A stretch of 64,000 nucleotides of DNA from Dolomedes plantarius (Eukaryota; Arthropoda; Arachnida; Araneae; Dolomedidae): the NCBI GenBank assembly GCA_907164885.2, contig OU015490.1, positions 233,156,241 to 233,220,240 of the forward strand. Direction: 5' to 3'. Of this stretch, positions 44,010-56,661 are shown one piece after another. The notes beneath the pieces were generated by a model. The model did no database searches, was not told the DNA's origin, and was given only the letters and a program-made list of their open reading frames with translations. Position numbers and translations under genes: made by a program. How positions within the stretch are numbered: the stretch's first letter is position 1; each line of letters begins with the position of its first letter.

Positions 44010-44430
44010 TCCGCGTGAAACAATCCTTTGTGACAGAAAATGACTTTGACCCTCAAAACGTCACCTCCAGAACGCGAACTCCATCACTTCTTGCACCTCG
44101 AAAAACCGTCTGCACCGCGCAGACACTCCGTTACACGAGCGCTAACCCAGTGACCTTTATGATAGTTAGTACGTGGGGCCTTGTGACGTCACTAACCGAG
44201 GAGTTACCCCCCTCCCCCATCGATCCGACTACGGACTACCGGCACAGACGCAAAAGGATTCTCACATCTCGCAGGGTTAACAGCAGCGGAATGTCGCCAA
44301 ATTGGCTCGCAGCTCTGATATTCAACAAGGTCGTTCATTCAGGAGGATAATGAACGCAGAATTGAGCCAAGTTCTTTTCGACCTGGATGAGACGAGGTGT
44401 TAGATGCGAGGTCTGATTTAACGCTTGATT
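44010..44430 (+). promoter_or_regulatory. CpG-rich block with a CRE palindrome (candidate promoter or exon)
   Basis: About 400 bases much richer in G+C and CpG than any neighbour. It contains TGACGTCA (44,184-44,191), the palindromic CREB/ATF site. A plus-strand frame (44,015-44,350) spans most of it but lacks a recognisable domain. It is not repeated elsewhere in the window. Could be a promoter, first exon or enhancer; none is proven. Confidence 0.35.
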
Positions 44431-44876
44431 TGAGCTGCTTTTTTTTTTGTGCAGTCGGAAGTGCACTAAGAAAAACTTGATAGGGGAAGACTAAAATTAA
44501 AGCCCTAAAAAATGGAATGTTTGAGATGTACGTGAATGTAACTGTACTTGAATTTTGCAGAGTACGATTTATCACACAAGTTTCGTATATATATGCTTGG
44601 AAAAATGAAATCAAATATTGTTATGCAGCTAATTTCAATTAACTTTTGAGCATAGCTGTTCTATGTGTGTGTTATAGCGACCAATATACCGCACACTCTT
44701 TCATTTATCAGTTTTCTTTCCTTGAAACAAATAAGGTAAATCACTTCAAAACATCCATCAACATACCGGGCGAATGTGTGTTGATGAATTAATATGTTGA
44801 TATTCATTAATAAACATAATATGGTATTCTATAATTAACTTGCTGAATACCCGAGTATTATGTGGAATTATACAGG
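44431..44876. other. No gene seen
   Basis: AT-rich sequence before the dispersed repeat. Confidence 0.5.
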
Positions 44877-45785
44877 TAATAAAATAGATGATCGTATAGT
44901 GGCACTTTTAAAATTGTTAATTGGAGAAAACACATTCTGACACATGTCAGGGATAATTAGAAAAAGAAACTCAATTTTAATATATAATATTAGCATTTCA
45001 TTTCTCTTCTTCTTATTTAAAATTAATTTTATCGTTAGTTACAATTTGCACAGAAACAACATAATAATTATTTACATACATTAAGAAAGTATTTGAACAC
45101 ATAATAAAACCTAGCTACATATATTGATTATTCTTTGCTCTCGCCTGATAAATATATTACAAATTATTTTTAATTACCACCACCCTCATTGTAGACTGAT
45201 GATCTGGTCACATTGTTTTACTAAACTTGGTCCAAAATCAGACCTGAAATCTCAGCATAAAAAAATGGAGACTAGGGCTCAAGAGCGGACAACCTAGAGG
45301 TATCTAACAGTCGCGGCCTTTTTTTCAACTGCTTAAAAAACAGTTAAAAATTTCCAGCACCGAAAGCGCAGAGGTCAGAAAATGTTATAGAACAATTAAC
45401 ACCTTTCAGCTATATGATTGGTTAAAATATGGTTGCTGCGACGTTGCTATGGAGGAACTATGTCCCCTTAATAACCGAGAGGGTGGCAAGTAATACTCCC
45501 TTCTTGTGAAAATGACCTTGGTACTATTCGTACTGTTACAGGTCACTCTTAATTGCCTACGGGAGGAACATTCCCTTCTTCCATGAAAACCGGTACGGAA
45601 AACCACAGGAATGATTTTCAGCACATAGACAATTTAAGATTTACAAAATAAAATAAATACACTTATAAATGTGCATAGAACCGAATCAATGTTGTTTCGA
45701 AATTGTGAAATAAGAAAATAGTATTTTTTCTTTTTTTTAGAGTTAAAACAGTATAATAAGCAAAATAATTACAAAAGTCGAGTTC
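44877..45785. repeat. ~0.9-kb dispersed repeat, copy 2
   Basis: Direct-orientation match to 26,690-27,595. It ends at AGTCGAGTTCCCTGTCACA, immediately followed by the ACTAG-type repeat at 45,786. Confidence 0.75.
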
Positions 45786-46503
45786 CCTGTCACACCGAGC
45801 TTCGCTACGGAATATATTCAAATTAAATACAACGGTCAATGTATGCAATTAATGCCAAAAAAATATATTTATAAAAAAATCGTAACGGTTATTTTTATAG
45901 ACAAAATAATGTAGAAGAAAATATTCAAATTAAATCTAATAGAACATACTTAAGAATATAGTACAGTTAATATAGCTTTAGGAATATTTTTCTACTGTAT
46001 TTTAATACTTTTTAATAATGTCCAATCGTCTGCCGCATTAGCAAGAAAAAAAAATATTTTTTTGTCAATTTCGTTGTTATGCACGTGACGCAAAATTAGT
46101 TTAAAGTATCACAAAAAGAAAAGAAACTACGTGATCAGCATTTAATAAATTAAATTCTAAAAAATTATATTTAAAAATTCACCAAAAATTAGAAAATGGA
46201 AGTAAAGATTCAAAAAATATTTCATTTTAAAGGAATTTTTATGGTTTTTCTCGTGATATAAATTTTACAACCCTCAGATTATTATTTTAAATGCAAACTT
46301 AAAAAAAGTTACAAAAACAGCTTAAAAATTTAATCTGAAAAAATCTAAGAAGAATTCTAAGAAATCTTTCTTAGTGTACCCCTACATTATAAGAAGAATC
46401 GCCATGCAAAATTTCAGCCCTTTAGGTCCAGCCGTATGGTCTGAGCGTTATATGTCAGTCAGTCAGTCAGTTACGGAACTGTTTTATATTTATATATAGA
46501 TAG
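45786..46503 (+). mobile_element. ACTAGCTG...CCCGCG dispersed repeat, copy 2 (left-truncated)
   Basis: Starts inside the head (CGAGCTTCGCTACGGAATA) and follows 23,950-24,745 to the CAGT microsatellite, TTACGGAACTG and ATATATAGAT end. The head ACTAGC is missing. Confidence 0.7.
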
Positions 46504-46828
46504 GGTGTAGCTTTCTACTCGTAAACCAAAATCATATAAGCTGATGGGATAACTCATCACAACGCAATCAAAACTTCCAAATAGTTTTATCAAAATCTTA
46601 GGAACAACTTAGCCGAGCCCTTCTTAAGTCGAGAAAACAATACCAATGGTGTTGGACCTGAAGTCTTCTTCTTCATGGATAGATCTGCTGAGCCTATAAA
46701 AAAAAATAAATAAAAATGCCCCTTTAAAAATAAATAAATAAATAAATATATTTACGGATTAAAGGTAGAATCTGATTGTTCTAATCTATTTAATCTGTGT
46801 CTTATACTTTAAGATTAATAAATAAATA
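46504..46828. other. No gene seen
   Basis: Short unassigned stretch with an AAAT microsatellite near 46,728-46,750. Confidence 0.5.
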
Positions 46829-47391
46829 TATAGAATGTAACTTTAATAGTGGCAACTAGGTATGTACAAAGTATACAGAAGAGATACAGGGGTCAAAGTT
46901 TTATAGCCCTTCAAATTAGTAACCAGCATTGTTTAGCACCCGTTGCTGACGTTCTGGAAGATGCAGGATGCCGTTGGCAGCAACTGATCTGTTGATCCTT
47001 CGAATGGAGCGCTCTACAGCCTGAAGAATCTCTGGTGGAATCCACGGAGCGGTTCCTTCATATTGGGGATGAGATCAAAGTCACAGGGACTTAAGTCCGG
47101 GGAATATGGGAGAATGGTAGAGCACTTCCCAGCCCCAGCGAGCAAACACATCAGCCAGTGTGCGCGCAAGCATTTTCCTTCCATCAGTACGATGCAACAA
47201 ATTATTTCGGACAATAGACCGGTAACTAAAACATGGCTCTGTTCATCCTGTTACTGTGCAGGCGTGTGACGTTTGTGGGGAGAGCGCATTCGCTCTGAGG
47301 TATGGCAGGTATGTGACGTATGTATGGCAGGTGTGTTCTGTTGCGTGGGAGCTCTACAGTAGTGTTGCCACCATTAGATTTCCATCCCTTG
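46829..47391 (-). mobile_element. Deleted mariner-like element, copy 1
   Basis: Ends ACTTTAATAGTGGCAAC (left) and GTTGCCACCATTAGAT (right), inverted, next to TA. On the minus strand 47,014-47,214 encodes LPYSPDLSPCDFDLIPNMKE, matching the third catalytic Asp region of mariner transposases (PYSPDL.P.D). The N-terminal two thirds of the protein are absent. A longer, interrupted copy is at 48,488-50,136. Confidence 0.7.
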
Positions 47392-48487
47392 TATAAATTT
47401 TACATTTATTCCTTTCTACCTCTTTTATTCCTTTATGTTAATAAAGATTAGTTTTTGAAATAAATTTTCACTAGGACCAACAACAACTGACTGTTTTAGG
47501 GACGCTGGAGCATAAAGATCACAAAGGTTCGTTAGCTGAGACCCTTACGTCCTTTCCTTTTCTTTTTTTTAGGTTTTGTTTTGCTAACGGAGAACTAAAT
47601 AGACCAAAACTTATAGTTAAAAGACAAGGAATATCATAGCTTCGCACTATGACGTAATAATCAGCACACCTGTCCGGAGAGCTGGAGATTGGAGATCGAT
47701 GAAAAAGAATATGCGGTAGACTATTCGTTGTTGTAACCTCTCGGTTTTCAAATTTTTAACAAGTCATAGAACATGCTCTCCCGGTAGAAAATACATCAGA
47801 CTATATAATGATGATAAGGAAGAAAAACAGCCGAAGTTGTTCTCTGCAAATTGGCACTAATAAACTATGTTCACGAAAGCTAAGATCTGAATACAGGGGG
47901 AAAATTAGCATTCAGTTTTGACATCTGTTTAATACTAATTTTTTTCCCCCAGGTGTCATTGTATTTCGTCGAATATTTACGAACTTTTTCTCTTGCATGC
48001 GTTAAAAATTTGTTTTAGAAAATAAAGTACCATCATATATATTAGATGACGAAATTGGATTTAGTAAGAAAAGTATTGCAGCATATGTTTGAGAACCTTC
48101 AAAATCCATTTGACAGTTATTCAAGCATAGTTTTGGCCAATTCTTTGAAAAACATTTCTAAAATAAATCTTATCTGAATAGAATGCGATATTCGAGAACC
48201 TGAATTTTCGTATTTAAAAAGGAGTTCACCCAAAGGAGTGCACCTTACTTCTTAGATAAGCATTTAAGAATAACTTCAGACTACTATCAGACAGGATAAC
48301 GAGATAAATATTTTCAAGTCTGCAAATTATTAGGAAGGAGAAATATCTAATGGAGTTTTCTACAATGCTCGATAATCATTAGGTACAGTTCTAACTATGC
48401 TTGAACCCATTTCTTCAACTCTATATGATCACCATAAAAACACACTACTTCTTGAAGTCGACAATAAAGATATAGGGTTGGCAACTA
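47392..48487. other. No gene seen
   Basis: About 1.1 kb between the two mariner-like copies with no recognised coding or repeat structure. Confidence 0.5.
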
Positions 48488-48777
48488 CATAGGATGGAAC
48501 TTTAATAGTGGCAACTAAGTATGTACAAAGTATACAGAAGGGTAAAGTAAGACAAAGCATACAGGGGTGAAACTTTTATGGTCCTTCTAAGTAGTAACCA
48601 GCATTGTTTAGCACCCGTTGCTAACATTCTGGAAGCGGCAGGATGCCGTTGACAGAACTTCATCTGTAAATCCTTTGAATGGAGCGGTCTACAAGCTGTC
48701 TCTTAAACGGTATGGAAGCGAATGCCACGTAGCGGTTCCTTCATCTTGGGGATGAGATCAAAGTCATAGGGGCTTAA

Positions 48778-49806
48778 GGAGACTCACTACCCTTAAATCT
48801 TTAAAACATTCGATTTTTTGAAAAAATATATGTTAAAAGCCTGATCATTTCTGATCATTTCTGAATTCTTGAACCCTTTGAGGGGCACCGTTTGCACAGT
48901 GCAAACGCTTAAACCTAGTCCTTTTTTCACTTGCATTCAATGTATTCCAATTAAATAATCAGAAAAAGGGTTACTAATGCCATCTGTTATCAGATTAAAG
49001 AACTAAAAACATTTTGCAACCTTTCATTGGAAAATGTTCCAAGATTTTTGAGGTTAAAAGAACTCGCGAAAAAATTTGCACCCTACAAACGGGGGAGGTT
49101 GGTACCCCAGAAAGGGTTAAAGCCCGATCATGTCTGAACAAAATAAAGCAAACCACATAAAAATATTCCGTTTAGTTCCGGAGATACAAATATTCTAAAT
49201 ATTTAATTGCTGATCAAGTTTATGGTAAGAAAAATTTTAAACTCATTTTTCTCAAAATGTAATTTTGCATCATTCCGCGACTGATATCTCCAAAAATATG
49301 GAACATAATTTCATGTAATTTTTATCACTGCATAATCATGTTATTTTATTGCGTCTGAACTAGAATTATTGCAATCACTGCACATTTTGTCATTTTTTCA
49401 GTTGTAAATTAATGCAAAAATTTAAGGAAATTTTAAGTATATTTTGAGCAGTTTTAAAAAATTAAAAAATATTTTAACGTTGAATGTTTTATGTTCAATT
49501 GTATCTTGAATTATTTGTTTTAAATATAAAACAGGAATTATACATTTAAGTGTAAAATGTATTTCGTAGTTCTGCGCGCAAGTCAGTATACATTAAAAAT
49601 ATTTAAAAAACAAGGTATATCTAAAGAATTAAAAAAAACTAATTTAAAATTATTTTGAGAGTTGAAAATTTGTTTATTAAAATAAATATATCAATTTATC
49701 ATATACATAAAATTTGGAAAAATTGGGAGTCAATTGAAATAGTTATAAAGAGTCAAAAAGTATGAAAATATGTCTTATTTACTCGACTTAAGTGTCGTGA
49801 GTCCCC
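48778..49806. mobile_element. TTAA non-autonomous element inside the mariner-like copy
   Basis: TTAA (48,774-48,777) then GGAGACTCACTACCCTTAA; the right end is TTAAGTGTCGTGAGTCCCC then TTAA (49,807-49,810). Perfect TTAA duplication with ~19-bp inverted ends, and the empty site exists in the paralogous element. The interior is AT-rich without transposase and hosts the smaller MITE at 48,874-49,116. piggyBac-type by target site. Confidence 0.85.
48874..49116 (+). mobile_element. 240-bp TTAA-type MITE, copy 2, nested
   Basis: Ends CCCTTTGAGGGGCACCG and GGTACCCCAGAAAGGG, with TTAA on the right (49,117-49,120) and a degenerate TTGA on the left. Inverse relative of 20,416-20,655. Nested inside 48,778-49,806. 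Confidence 0.75.
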
Positions 49807-50136
49807 TTAAGTTCGAGGAATATGGGGGAAGGTAGATCACTTCCCGACCCCAGAGAGCAAACACATCAGCGCAAATTGTGCACAGTTTGCGCTGTATTCG
49901 CACAAGCATTTTCCTTCCATCAGTACGATGCAACAAATTATTTCGTATGATAGACCGGTAACTGAATTATGGCTGTGTTTATCCTGTCACTGTGCAGACG
50001 TGTGATGTTTGTGGGGAGAGTGCATTCGATCTGTGGTAAGGCAGGTATGTGACGTATGTATGGTATAAGCTGCTTTCCTGTGTTCTGCTGCGTGGAGTCT
50101 CTACAAGTGTTGCCACTATTAAAGTTACATACCTCA

Positions 50137-50502
50137 TAGTGTTGAACTAATAAATGGTCAGTTAGTCAGCAGGTTGGATCATTAGGTGGGATTATCTCTA
50201 TAGACTGCCCAGAGAAACAATTACATCTAATGCTCCTCGGTCAGATTGTCAACAATTCATTATTTCGAAGCTAGTTACCCCGAATTTATTTTTATTGCAT
50301 ATTTTAAGAAGCTGTATTGCGTTTATCGAAAGTTTCCTGACAGTTAAAGCCATATAACCATTCTTTAAGGCCTAAGAAAACGAGAATATGTACTAAGAAT
50401 CGCATAGAAACTTTCAGTCGCATGTTTGTTAGAGCATGTTCTACTAGAGGTTGGGAATTTATAGTGAAAGCAAATACATGGTAAGAAATCTTGTTAAGAC
50501 CT
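50137..50502. other. No gene seen
   Basis: Unassigned sequence before a microsatellite. Confidence 0.5.
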
Positions 50503-51719
<1,217 letters not shown>

Positions 51720-51722
51720 TAA

Positions 51723-51860
51723 GGACCTGTTCACATAGAATCCGTCAGCGTCAGCGTTAAAGATTCTGTTGGCGTTGATTAGTTAAATAGGTCAATGTTT
51801 GGTATATGATTGGTAAAAACATTTTAAGCTGACGCTGACGGATTCTGTGGGAACAGGGCC
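51723..51860. mobile_element. PIF/Harbinger-type MITE 1
   Basis: Ends GGACCTGTTCACATAGAATC and GATTCTGTGGGAACAGGGCC, with TAA on both sides. Subterminal CCGTCAGCGTCAGCG / GCTGACGCTGACGG are inverted. A GGGCCTGTT terminus with a 3-bp TAA/TTA duplication is the PIF/Harbinger (Tourist) pattern. 138 bp. Confidence 0.85.
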
Positions 51861-52394
51861 TAAGTCTGGCAGCGGTAATTTCTTGGCGGCTTGATTGCCC
51901 AAGAGCTGATCCACAGAGAAACCATTACGTTCTTTAATGTGAGAAGGAATTGATGAAGTAAGCATAAGTTGTTCAATCAACCAATGAGCATGATTGTCGA
52001 TTCAGAGTATATGTCACGATGACGCAACTTCAGCACGGAAATTATTTTCCGTATGCCCTCAGAGTAAGACCCCAGGACAGAGAAACGATGTAAAACTGTC
52101 TTCTCTATGCACAAAATTCAAAATGTCAGCATTTAACAGCATTGCATGCTCACGCATGAACAGAAAAAATACCTTCACGGTATCTTAAAAGATGTTGGAA
52201 TTACAGAAGAATGAAAACGCAGAGAATTCTAAGATTGCCAACATTTGAAACCTATGTTTTGAGACTATTTCTTCAGGCTTTTGCCGAAGGACAAAAACTT
52301 TGCAGAAATAACTTTGCAACACTCTAATGCTTCGTAATTTCTGCAACTTAGGCCTTCACTTTAAGGTCTTACCTATGTCAAATTTTTTTTTTCC
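51861..52394. other. No gene confirmed; short coding-like stretch next to the MITE
   Basis: 51,862-51,970 on the minus strand reads SHIKERNGFSVDQLLGNQAA, which has a coding-like look and an eh1-like FSVDQLL, but nothing around it supports an exon. Confidence 0.25.
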
Positions 52395-52680
52395 AAAATG
52401 TGTTTAAAAAAGTAAAATTTTCTCTTCTTAAAAATTACACGCAAGTGTAACATAAGCATCATTCTAAGGTTACCTTTTAAAACATTAGAAAATGACAAGT
52501 TCTGAATAAATTATTATCATGAATTGTTCTAGCAAGAAAGCATCGAGTAACATGATTGTCTTCATGCTCCCATTTATTTTACATTGCTTATGTTTAGAAA
52601 TAGAAATGTCAACCAACAATGTTCATTCGACTTTTCAAATGCTAATTTCACCCCGATGAGTAACATTTAATATTTTACTC
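52395..52680 (+). repeat. Direct repeat pair, copy 1
   Basis: Matches 54,232-54,515 for about 285 bases, including GAAATGTCAACCAACAATGT and TTCACCCCGATGAG. Non-coding; class unknown. Confidence 0.8.
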
Positions 52681-54231
52681 GCTTATACACCCCCCCCCTG
52701 CCCCAACCACCAATAAAATTTGGTAACCCTTTAAAGATGTTTCATTGTGTTCTGCCATATTTATGCACGTATTCTTATGCACTTTCAAAAGATACATAAA
52801 CGATACATCTCATAGTGTTTAACGTATAACTTTGGTTCATGGTTTTTCTTATCACCTTGAATATTTAACCTCTTAGTATTTTCCAACTGGAGGATTCAAT
52901 GAAGGGAATTAATATACTTTATTTTTCTGCTAATAATTCACGCATGTTATATGACGGTATACCGTAAGGTAATGTACCGTAAGGTAATGTACCGTGAGGT
53001 AATGTTTTAAAGCCATTCGTTTATTCCCTATTGTCATATTGCTTGGAAGATTATTTTTGAGTTAAAGCAAGGGGGAATTTGAAAATGCTGTGAAATTCGT
53101 TATAGCCATCTGCAATAAAATACAATACGTTTCAACGTTCATGTTACAATACGTTACTCATGTTACAATACGTTCTACGATCTCTATGTAGTGTTTATAT
53201 AAAACTGCAAGAACATCGGAAACTTCAGCTCCACCTCAACTTTCACTGCCTTCTTTCAAGTGGCTACACAACATACAGTATTTGTAAAGACTAAATCCTC
53301 AATGAAATGTGTTGGAAAAGAGAAAAGTAAACTTTGAATTTTGCATTAATTGCAGCAATACATGAATTCTGTCTGTTTACATAATTCAATAATTTCATAC
53401 GCCTGAAACTGTGAAAAGTTTTCTTTCTGTTTTTCCATTGAAGAACTGAATTTTTTGTCCCTGAAATTGTCTTTCAAAGGTATAACAATGTTTTAAGGAA
53501 AGTGAAGTTATACGATTTAATTTCCATGCCGTTTTTATCACAAAAAGTTATCTTTTATAAGGATAAATACCTACCTATTTACGTTTACCTGCCCAATAAA
53601 TTCATTATATTAGCAAAAAATATTTGCTAACCTTTCTTGAATGCAGAAGGGGAAAGTAGTTCAATGTTGAATGAATTTTTTTTTAAAGTAATCTTTAGTA
53701 ACTGTAAGCGTTATAATTGCTGACATCGTATATAGTTACAAATATAAAAGTTATTTTTCCTTCATTAGTAAAGAATATTTGATACATTTACTCAAATACA
53801 GAAAGGAAAAAATTAGTTAAATGTTTCACATAAATTGTATTCGTTTGCTTGACAAAACAGGCAAATAATTCAATTAGCATGTATTTGAAAAGAAACATTC
53901 ATTTATATAACACTAAGCTAATTTTGATCCAGTCTCGTTTATAGCAGATTATCATAAAAGTTATTTTCTCGCCCTTTATAGAGATTAAATATTAATAAAT
54001 AAAATTTCTATAACACGTGAAGACAAATTAGTCTAATTTTGTTATGAATCTCACATTTTCCTTTTCACAAAAATCAAATTTTCTTATTGAAATAGAATTA
54101 GTGGATTAGCAGATATATATAAAACTACTCATGCTTTAAATTTACGTTATTCAGTTATTTAGAAATAAAGTTCAAGTGTTTCATAAGCATAGTTATCTTT
54201 ATATAAAAAATAAGTTTTTAAAAAGAAAATC
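52681..54231. other. No gene seen; small 15-bp tandem
   Basis: AT-rich DNA between the direct repeats. About three units of a 15-bp repeat (ACCGTAAGGTAATGT) lie at 52,957-53,005. Palindromic-looking AAAATATTTGCTAA near 53,617. No reading frame of note. Confidence 0.5.
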
Positions 54232-54515
54232 TTTTTAAAATGTGTCTAAAAAGAGCAAAATTTTCCGTTCTTAAAAATTAAACGTGAATGTAACATAAGC
54301 ATCTTTCTAAGGCTATCTTTTAAAACATTAGAAAATGACAAGTTTTGAATAAATTACTAGCATGAATTGTTCTAGCATGAAACCCCCTAGTAACATCATT
54401 GTCTTCATGCTTCCATTTGTTTCACAATGCTTATGTTTAGAAATGGAAATGTCAACCAACAATGTTCATTCGACTTTTCAAATGCCATTTTCACCCCGAT
54501 GAGTTACATTTAAGA
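54232..54515 (+). repeat. Direct repeat pair, copy 2
   Basis: Partner of 52,395-52,680, with scattered substitutions. Centre-to-centre distance about 1.84 kb. Confidence 0.8.
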
Positions 54516-55159
54516 GTCATTTTATATTCAGAGAAAATTTGCATCTCTTAAATGGATACATCTGTGAGGTTCTTTCTATTTCAGCATTGTCAAAATATTT
54601 AAACTTTTTTTTATTTTATTGTATGACTCAAATACCCTTGAGTATTTGAAGTATATGAAGGTACAGGGATGAATTGTTTTAATATTTCCTCTTGAAGTAT
54701 AGGTGTTGCGAAGTAATTTTAATTCGAAATTTTAAAAGGGGGGAGTTACTCTACTATTTTTAGAAAAAAATTTAATACTTCGACAATTAAAGAGTCTTGG
54801 CAGGAATTAAATAAAAACAGTTATTTCACACTACTGTTATGATAATTTTAGAAAGTTAAATAACATTGATAAAACAAAAATAGCACGATTTGGACATCTT
54901 TGTGTCTGACGTCCCACTGGTTGGGTAGCCTAAACTCTAACTCAACTTTCGTATAGCACATACAATTTTGTTTCAACTTCTGTTATACTTTGGTTTGCAA
55001 ACAGCCTCGAATGTAATTTTCACTCTTTTCAGGTTCAATCTAGTACTATAAAATTACCCTCAACCTTATTGAATCTGAAAGAAATAAAATATAAGTGCCT
55101 TACACATCAAACACTTCACCTTCACACATTTAGAGAAAATAGAGGTATGCGTGCCTCCC
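54516..55159. other. No gene seen
   Basis: AT-rich intergenic sequence. Confidence 0.5.
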
Positions 55160-55162
55160 TTA

Positions 55163-55733
55163 GGGCCTGTTCACATAGACTCCGTCAGCGTTCAAGCTTA
55201 AGATTCCATTGGCGCTGATTGGTTAAATGGATCAATGATTGGTATATGATTGGTTAAGGGCACGGTGGCCCGGTTGGCAAAGGCGTTGAGCCAGTGATCT
55301 GACGATTGCGGGTTCGATGCTGGTTGCTGACAGATCCACTGCCGTGAACACTAATGGCGACTGGTGCACGTGAAATCTGTCGTGGTTACAATGGCCTCCA
55401 AGTTCTCAAATTTTCCTCTGGAGGTGCGGGGTCAAGTGTACCTGTCTCGTCACTTGGATCGGTTCTAAATTAAGGGACCGGCTTGCAGGGGTTAGTGCTG
55501 GCCGCCTATATGGTGCCTCCTTAAATGCATGGCCAGCAGTCTTGCAGTGTGAGTTAGGGCAGCCGTCCGCAGTTGATGTTGACCACTACTGGTCTTGTGT
55601 CTGCAAGACGTTGTCTTCCCGGTAATTCACATTCTGGCGAATGTCTAGAAACGACAAGTGCCTGCGCATTTGAAAACATTTGATTGGTCAAAATTTTTTA
55701 CGTTGATGCTGACGGACTCTGTGTGAACACTTC
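55163..55733. mobile_element. PIF/Harbinger-type MITE 2, split by a SINE
   Basis: TTA then GGGCCTGTTCACATAGACTC; inner part GATTGGTATATGATTGG as in MITEs 1 and 4; the right half resumes after the SINE with TTGATGCTGACGGACTCTG and a degraded TGTGAACA end. Without the SINE it would be about 140 bp, like its relatives. Confidence 0.8.
55252..55690 (+). mobile_element. tRNA-derived SINE
   Basis: Begins about GGGCACGGTGGCCCGGTTGG with an A-box-like TGGCCCGGTTGG and a B-box-like GGGTTCGATGC (near 55,308), the tRNA-derived Pol III head. The ~370-base body is GC-richer than anything nearby. Flanked by TGATTGGT on both sides, a short target duplication matched by the uninterrupted TGATTGGT of related MITEs. 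No long tail is seen. Confidence 0.75.
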
Positions 55734-56327
55734 CATAAAGGGGGCAAGTTTTCGAATACCAGCTAAGGCATGGACTGTCCTCTCATACATACAAGTGTCC
55801 TTTTACCTTTATGGTGCCCCATAATAAAGAAGTCACAATATTTGTTTTGTTGATTGGTGGAAGACATCAGGACAAAAGGCCAGTTGCACCAAATAATGAA
55901 AGTCATAATAAACTGGCTCTTGTGAAAGCGAATTATTCTCTTTTTTTCATTTTACGATAAATGTTAGAGCAGGACAATGTTTATAGAATACACCAGTATG
56001 TGGTTTTTGGAGCTAATTTCTTTCCATCACAACGTACAATTAAAGATGGTTAATCAGGCTTTCATTGGAGAAGAGAAGAAAACTGCTGAAACTTCATGTA
56101 ATCTATCATGTTAGTAATGTATGAAACATAAATTTGAGGAATAATGTCGTAATAATGGGTCTATAAACCGTGGTGTAACACTGAATTTTCAATGTTTTGG
56201 AAATTTTATGCTTTTTTTGGAAAAGAGGATATTTAAAAGAGGAAATTCCTGTAAATTCCTTTAGTGTTCAAGAGTCTGGCCTAGAGTCTGGTTCAAGAGT
56301 CAGAGTTTATATGTTCGTTTTCCACTC
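55734..56327. other. No gene seen
   Basis: Unassigned sequence between MITEs 2 and 3. Confidence 0.5.
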
Positions 56328-56330
56328 TTA

Positions 56331-56517
56331 GGGCCTGTTCACATAGGAGTCCGTTGCGTTGCGTTAAGGAAAAAGATGACGTTGAGACGAAAATAAACCA
56401 ATCATAGGCCTCCAAACGATTAGCAATGAAATTTTTAACGCCTATGATTGGTTTATTTTCGTCTCAACGTCATCTTTCCCTTAACGCTATGCAACGGACT
56501 CCTATGTGAACAGGCCC
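56331..56517. mobile_element. PIF/Harbinger-type MITE 3 (near-perfect hairpin)
   Basis: GGGCCTGTTCACATAGGAGT to ACTCCTATGTGAACAGGCCC, flanked by TTA on both sides. The two halves are inverted copies for about 75 bases each (CGTCTCAACGTCATCTTT on the right). Its interior differs from MITEs 1, 2 and 4, so it is a sister family with the same termini. Confidence 0.92.
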
Positions 56518-56520
56518 TTA

Positions 56521-56658
56521 GGGCCTGTTCGCACAGAATGCGTCAGCGTCAACGTAAAATTTTTTAACCAATCATATACCAATCATTGACCCATTTAGCC
56601 AATCAGCTCTAACGGAATCTTTAACGCTGACGCTGACGGATTCTATGTGAACATGCCC
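56521..56658. mobile_element. PIF/Harbinger-type MITE 4, abutting MITE 3
   Basis: GGGCCTGTTCGCACAGAATG to CATTCTGTGTGAACA-type end (TTCTATGTGAACATGCCC) and TTA. Same family as MITE 1, opposite orientation (ACCAATCATATACCAATCAT). It shares the TTA at 56,518-56,520 with MITE 3. Confidence 0.9.
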
Positions 56659-56661
56659 TTA

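Larger units (their letters stand above)
48488..50136 (-). mobile_element. Deleted mariner-like element, copy 2, split by a TTAA element
   Basis: Same family as 46,829-47,391: left end GGAACTTTAATAGTGGCAAC, right end GTTGCCACTATTAAAGTTAC, TA flanks. It shares ACCAGCATTGTTTAGCACCC and CATCAGTACGATGCAACAAA with copy 1. It is interrupted at CTTAA by the element 48,778-49,806; copy 1 shows the site without insertion (GGGACTTAAGTCCGGGGAA). Confidence 0.75.

Noticed and set aside
52957..53005. 15-bp tandem as a protein-binding array
   Set aside because: Only about three units, with no other support; noted as a simple repeat.
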